Source of the DNA: Trichaptum fuscoviolaceum
Lineage: Eukaryota; Basidiomycota; Agaricomycetes; Hymenochaetales; Trichaptaceae
Assembly (NCBI GenBank): GCA_910574455.1
Contig: CAJSYZ010000006.1
Location: 2,470,156-2,534,155, forward strand
Direction of reading: 5' to 3'
Length of the DNA stretch: 64,000 bases
Below are positions 59,526 through 64,000 of this stretch, piece by piece. Each line of letters begins with the position of its first letter. Within the stretch, counting starts at the first letter, position 1. The position numbers and the translations under genes were made by a program. The notes beneath the pieces were generated by a model. The model had not been told where the DNA came from, searched no databases, and saw only the letters and a list, made by a program, of their open reading frames with translations.

Positions 59526-62500
59526 ATGCCAGCGACACGGAAAAAGCACGATCCCTTTCATTTTCCACCAACTATTCGATGCACCTTGCCTGGCTGTAGT
59601 AGGACGTTCAAGAGTCAATCTGGAAGAGCAAGACATGAATATTCAGCTCATCCGACGTCATTCTTGGCAAGTTCTTCTGCTTGTGGTCATGAATATGAAT
59701 CGTCACCTATTCGACCCATACGAGCTCCAAGTCCTCAACTTGAAGCTCTCCTGAGGTCGTCCGAACTTCCATCAGAGGGTCATCTTGAGAGCGGCTCTGA
59801 CTCCTACGATTACGATATTTCCATGCTTACACAGGATATCTCGATGCTCAGTATAGGCCGAGACGAGCTGCTTCAAGATTTGGACAGACCTGATTCTCTG
59901 TCCCATTCTGTCACCGGAAGTGACAGTGGCCGTTCTGAAGACTTGGATTCCGACATTGGAGATTATGAGGAGAGCGAGGATAACTTGAAGGTGTATCACA
60001 GATACTTGAATGGTGCGCGCCAAATCAATTGTTCCCGGTTTACTGTAGCATTTTGACACCAAACATTGTGCAGCCACTCCATGCGATGCAGAAGGGAACT
60101 TCTTAGAATACGAAGACTCACCCCGCTCCGCGAAACGAATCTGCGTCAAATGACTGGTTTCCATATTCGTGCCGAGCAGATTTTGAGCTCGCAGATTTTC
60201 TCTATCGGGAAGAGCAAATGTCTGCTGGGAACATAACAAAGCTTCTGGGAATCATGAAGGCTTATCAGCTGATTCAGGAGGCGGAGAATGTAAAATCTTG
60301 CGGATGTTCCGAATTGGATGCGACATTGCCTGACGATGACTTGGATCTGGGTTCAACTAGTACGCTACTCGATGGAGATGCGCAAAAAATGTATAACGCC
60401 ATTGATGCTACGAAAGTCGGTGATGTGTCTTGGAAATCCTTTAGTAACTTCTACACGGACGATCATAGCCAAAAGGCAACAAACGAGAACACCGAGTCAT
60501 GGAAGAGGAAAGAATATGATGTATGGTATCGGGATCCTTTGGAAGTGATCCGGAATTTGGTGGACAATCCGGCGTTGGAAGGCGAATTCGACTATGTCCC
60601 GTTTCGTGAGTATCAGCCGAAAGAGGACTCTGATGACAACAAAGAACGAGTCTTCAGAAACTACATGTCCGGAAATTTTGCTTGGGAACAGGCTGTAAGT
60701 CATGAATCATGCAGCATTCGAAGTTGGAGGAAGTGTACTGATTATCCTTGACTTAGAACAAAATCTACGCCGAAGATAAAGCAGTTCATGGGTCCATGTT
60801 CGTTCCGGTAATTTTAGGGAGTGACAAGACAACAGTTTCCGTTGGAACTGGCAACAACGAATATTATCCGTTATATCTCTCAATAGGAAATGTATCTAAC
60901 AAGGCCCGGCGGTCCCAAAAGTTGAATACAGTCCAGCTCGTAGCATTTCTAGCAATACCAAAGAGTGTGTGTCAAAAACTGAGCTATCCATTTGTGTTCT
61001 GATGCTTTGCAGCTGAACGGCAGTACGAAAAAGTCGGATGAATTCCGCCGCTTTCGACATCAAGTCTTTCATTCATCTATATCGAGAATCTTGAGACCAC
61101 TGAAGAGCGCAATGTCCATAAACAACGAACAAACCATTTTCCGGTGCCCTGATGGTCACTTGCGTAGGTCGATTCTCGGACTCGGCTCGTATATAGCCGA
61201 TTATCCGGAACAGGTGAGTCTATGCGCAATATGCACTGGATGGTGCTGCAAGTAAGTATTGTCCTTTCCACAAATCACATCCGACTTGAGTTCGAGGAAA
61301 TGGCTTAATGCGGCTACTATATAGATGTACAGCACCTCACAAGAACCTAGATAATCCGGAATTTGTTACAAATCCTCGAACAAAAGAGCTGCACGAACGA
61401 TTGATAGAACAGGTGGATGACAATAGCATAAGTAGAGCCACAATTCGTAAGGAGTATGGGTTCCACCAAGATATCGTCGTATGTGTTCCAACTTCAAGTT
61501 GTCCATTAGATGCACTTACCGCAACTTGAACTATGTCCCGTAGCCCTTCACCAATGATTTTCCGCGTGCAGATATATGCGATCTCATTTCTCCAGACTTA
61601 CTGCACCAAATCATCAAAGGCGTGTTCAAGGATCATCTTGTCGAGTGGATTTGCCAGAGCATGACCACGACAGAGCTGGATATTGTGGATAAAAGGTACT
61701 ATTCCCTTACAAGTCGTGTGAATACCACTGCTAACTTTCACGTAGAATCAGAGTTGCTGCTCCTTTTCCTGGACTTCGCAGATTTCCCGAAGGTCGAGGC
61801 TTCAAGCAATGGACAGGTAATGATTCAAAGGCACTTATGAAAGTATGTGGTATTTTCATCATGATCTTGTTTGAGGTGGTGGTTTGCTGATATCTGATGC
61901 AATCCGCTTACTAGGTGTATCTTCCGGCTATTGTGGGCATTGTACATGATGATATAGTTCACGCATTGAGTGCATTTCTGGACTTCTGTTACCTTGTGCG
62001 TCGGTACACGATTACAGCCTCAACTCTTGATCAGGTTAAAGCCTCCCTGGATCACTATCATCAATATCGCAAAATATTCATAGCTAAGGGCATCCGGGAT
62101 AACTTCTCACTTCCACGACAGCATGCCATGATTCACTATCCTACAATGATCCCTCTCTTCGCTGCACCAAGCGGGCTGTGCTCATCAATCACAGAGAATA
62201 AACACATTTACGCGGTCAAGGAAACGTGGCGACGCTCAAACAGAAATGATCCTTTAGGTCAGATGATCACAGCAAACCAACGTCTCAGTAAACTTATTGC
62301 ATCGAGGGCAGACTTCAAGAGGCGTGGAATGCTGGAAAGTCCTCTGGCTGAGGCTTCATGGAGAGCTTTGCTAGATGTTCTGCGCAGGAATATGTCAGAG
62401 TCGGAGTCAGATGACGCTGAGAGGACCCAAATTCGGAAGGAGCAGATGCAGCATCAAGATACACCCGAAGCTGGTGCAGCTGATGATACAGAGGACTTCT

Positions 62501-63527
62501 TCGATGACATTGTGGGCAATAATGAACTCAACGAAATTGCAGACCTGGAAGATCCCGAACTTGAAAGCTTACTAGTAGTGCATGGGCCACAGCATCTTGC
62601 GGTTCAAGACATACAACATGCTGAACGCCAGATCCGCTTGGGTGGCAGAAATGACCCTTTGAGCTTGATGTTAATGGCTTCGAAGCAACGTGGGTATTAC
62701 TTGGTAACCCATGCTTTTGGTGTTACACATCTGACTTCTTTGTTGTCATCCTTGCAGAGTCCAGTAAGGTGTATCCTAAACAGCTCAACACGCTTGCGGC
62801 GATAAAAGGTCATCCAGAGCTCCGACAGCTCCGACAGCTCATTAAAGAATACTTATTCAACAAGTACGAGAATCACACCTCCAACTCAAGGGGCTCCTCT
62901 GGTAGAGCCCAACCAGCAGTTGAATTGGACACGAGCAATGACTTTTCAATATTCCATTCAGCCACCGCTTTCTTTGCCTACCATGGCGAATCGATCCCTA
63001 TAGAACAAGCAATGAGGGAGGTGATCAGGTCCAATCCCTCTTGGCGCGGAAAAGCAAGACGTGATGCAGTCCTTGTTCGAGTTAGCTCCTGCACAAAGGG
63101 GTTTGCGGGAATGAGAGTTGCCCGAGTTATGCTTCTTTTTTCCTTCACCGCTAAAGGGGAACGTCAGGACTGCGCTCTCGTCCAGATTTTCAAGCGTGTT
63201 GGAGATTCACCCGACCTGAAAACAAGAATGTGGATAGTCGAACCGGAGTATGAGTTAGAGAGCTCTACCACCTGTGTCGGATGCTGTACTGGAGTGAATG
63301 CCAGTGGCAGATGTCACTATCAGCGCAACTGCAAGGCTCCGAAGCTATCTGTGATAGATGTAGGGGACATCCTCCGTTTAGCCCACCTCCTGGGGGTTCC
63401 GAAGGGTGATGAATGTCCTCCAAAGTCATTGACACCTGAGGAGACCCTGGATTTTTATGATAGATTCTATGTTAACCGATTTGCTGACATGCACATGCAC
63501 CAAACACTGTACGAAGCTAGACAATAA
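59526..63527 (+). CDS. KDZ-family transposase
   Basis: Nine exons: 59526-60012, 60074-60694, 60757-60966, 61013-61251, 61325-61478, 61544-61695, 61746-61842, 61915-62689 and 62758-63527, about 1,167 residues. I start at MPATRKKHD because a C2H2 finger, CTLPGCSRTFKSQSGRARH..H (C-x4-C-x12-H-x4-H), follows directly. The catalytic core shows WKSFSNFY, DPLEVIRNLV, HGSMFVPVILGSDKTTVSV (first Asp), EYYPLYLSIGNV, ADGH-like CPDGHLRRSI, YIADYPEQ, GWCCKCTAPHKNLD, SPDLLHQIIKGVFKDHL (second Asp), WTGNDSKALMKVYLPAIVG and SITENKHIYAVKETWRRS (Glu). The frame breaks once at CCCC (60121-60124), where three C would join PCDAEGNFLEYEDSP to ASNDWFPY. Exon 3's donor is ambiguous; GTGTGT at 60967 keeps the frame. 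Confidence 0.88.
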
Positions 63528-63754
63528 TTACTAAGTTAAACTCTTCCGTTAGCACATTGCCACATAGTACTACAAAGTGTATTGAGACTTGTTGTACAGT
63601 TTACATTGCCAGAGCCAGCGGCGACGACATCATGGTATTCATTGTTCGAGGTAATATAATTATCAACAAATCTCAAAGCAACAAAAGGAGAAACTGGAGA
63701 TGCAAGCATACTGTGTCCATTCTCAACCCACCACCTACGAGAGGGCTAATTCGG

Positions 63755-64000
63755 CTAGTAGTTGAGGCGACCTCGAGGACTTGAAGGCTTGGAGTCATCC
63801 TTTGACTCTATCGCCAATTCTAAATAATTGCGATACCCTAGAATTTGTTTAATATCAATATTCACCGCGATGCCTTTCGGGGGTTGTCTGTCGAATGACG
63901 CGCACACCGCCTCCGTCAGATACGTTATGTATCTCTGCATGTCCGCATGCTCCAAGAAAGATTTTCCAGTCGTCTGGGTAGTCAAGGACGCTGCTGACGT
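63755..64000 (-). CDS. 3' end of an unidentified gene
   Basis: An open frame enters from beyond the window on the minus strand and stops at 63755 (..SPRGRLNY). It encodes GKSFLEHADMQRYITYLTEA, VCASFDRQPPKG and ILGYRNYLELAIESKDDSKP. The texture is good but I do not recognise the family. It could be a host gene or a second accessory gene of the transposon, whose transposase ends 227 bp away in convergent orientation. Confidence 0.5.
   Translation of the reverse strand, partial: TSAASLTTQTTGKSFLEHADMQRYITYLTEAVCASFDRQPPKGIAVNIDIKQILGYRNYLELAIESKDDSKPSSPRGRLNY

Larger units (their letters stand above)
54977..63527. mobile_element. KDZ-type DNA transposon, two divergent genes
   Basis: Coding extent of a Kyakuja-Dileera-Zisupton element: a nine-exon transposase to the right and an accessory gene with a DUF6532-like region to the left, sharing one promoter. 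Terminal inverted repeats and target duplications were not found by eye, so the true ends lie somewhat outside these coordinates. Homopolymer frameshifts in both genes suggest either decay or sequence errors. Confidence 0.75.

Noticed and set aside
63528..64000. Right terminal inverted repeat of the KDZ element
   Set aside because: I compared this region with 54154-54976 and found no convincing inverted match, so no ends are claimed.

Overview
The window is eukaryotic and almost certainly from an agaricomycete (mushroom-forming basidiomycete). Genes are cut by many 50-60 nt GT..AG introns. The dominant family is the fungus-specific FunK1-type protein kinase. A two-gene KDZ (Kyakuja-Dileera-Zisupton) DNA transposon of the mushroom type lies at the right end, and debris of a GH7 cellobiohydrolase gene is present. 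I saw no prokaryotic features, rRNA, tRNA or CRISPR.

From about 1.8 to 54.1 kb the window is a FunK1 kinase array of 13 loci on both strands. Ten are type A: four exons, about 765 residues, HRD catalytic loop. Three are type B (loci 4, 7, 11): an extra small 5' exon, about 795 residues, HSD or HND in place of HRD. By hand splicing nine are intact (1, 3, 4, 5, 6, 8, 10, 11, 12), three carry one single-base frameshift each (7, 9, 13) and one (2) is an internally deleted relic. Eight of the nine type-A loci with a promoter carry a bZIP-type palindrome (seven TTACGTAA, one TGACGTCA) upstream of the ATG, at 85-89 bp in six of them. Four also carry a CACGTG box about 260-285 bp upstream. The array therefore looks co-regulated and still exchanging sequence.

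The array is interspersed with other material. A terminal-inverted-repeat element lies at 256-1320. Fragments of housekeeping or secreted-enzyme genes sit between kinases: thymidylate synthase at 9.4 kb, a DRS1/DDX27-like DEAD-box helicase at 46.7 kb and a GH7 cellobiohydrolase at 47.9 kb. A single-copy island at 33.4-38.8 kb holds a secreted cysteine-rich protein, a hotdog thioesterase and a serine-rich single-pass membrane protein. This island lies inside a large inverted duplication whose arms (about 27.1-31.0 kb and 38.1-41.9 kb) each carry a kinase plus the 3' end of the membrane-protein gene.

The right end (55.0-63.5 kb) is a KDZ-type element. The transposase reads rightward in nine exons and an accessory protein with a DUF6532-like region reads leftward in many small exons. 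The two share a 272-bp divergent promoter rich in TGCCAGTG motifs. The reading frames of this element, and of kinase 13, are broken at homopolymers that are each one base too long. The last 250 bases hold the 3' end of an unidentified leftward gene that continues beyond the window.
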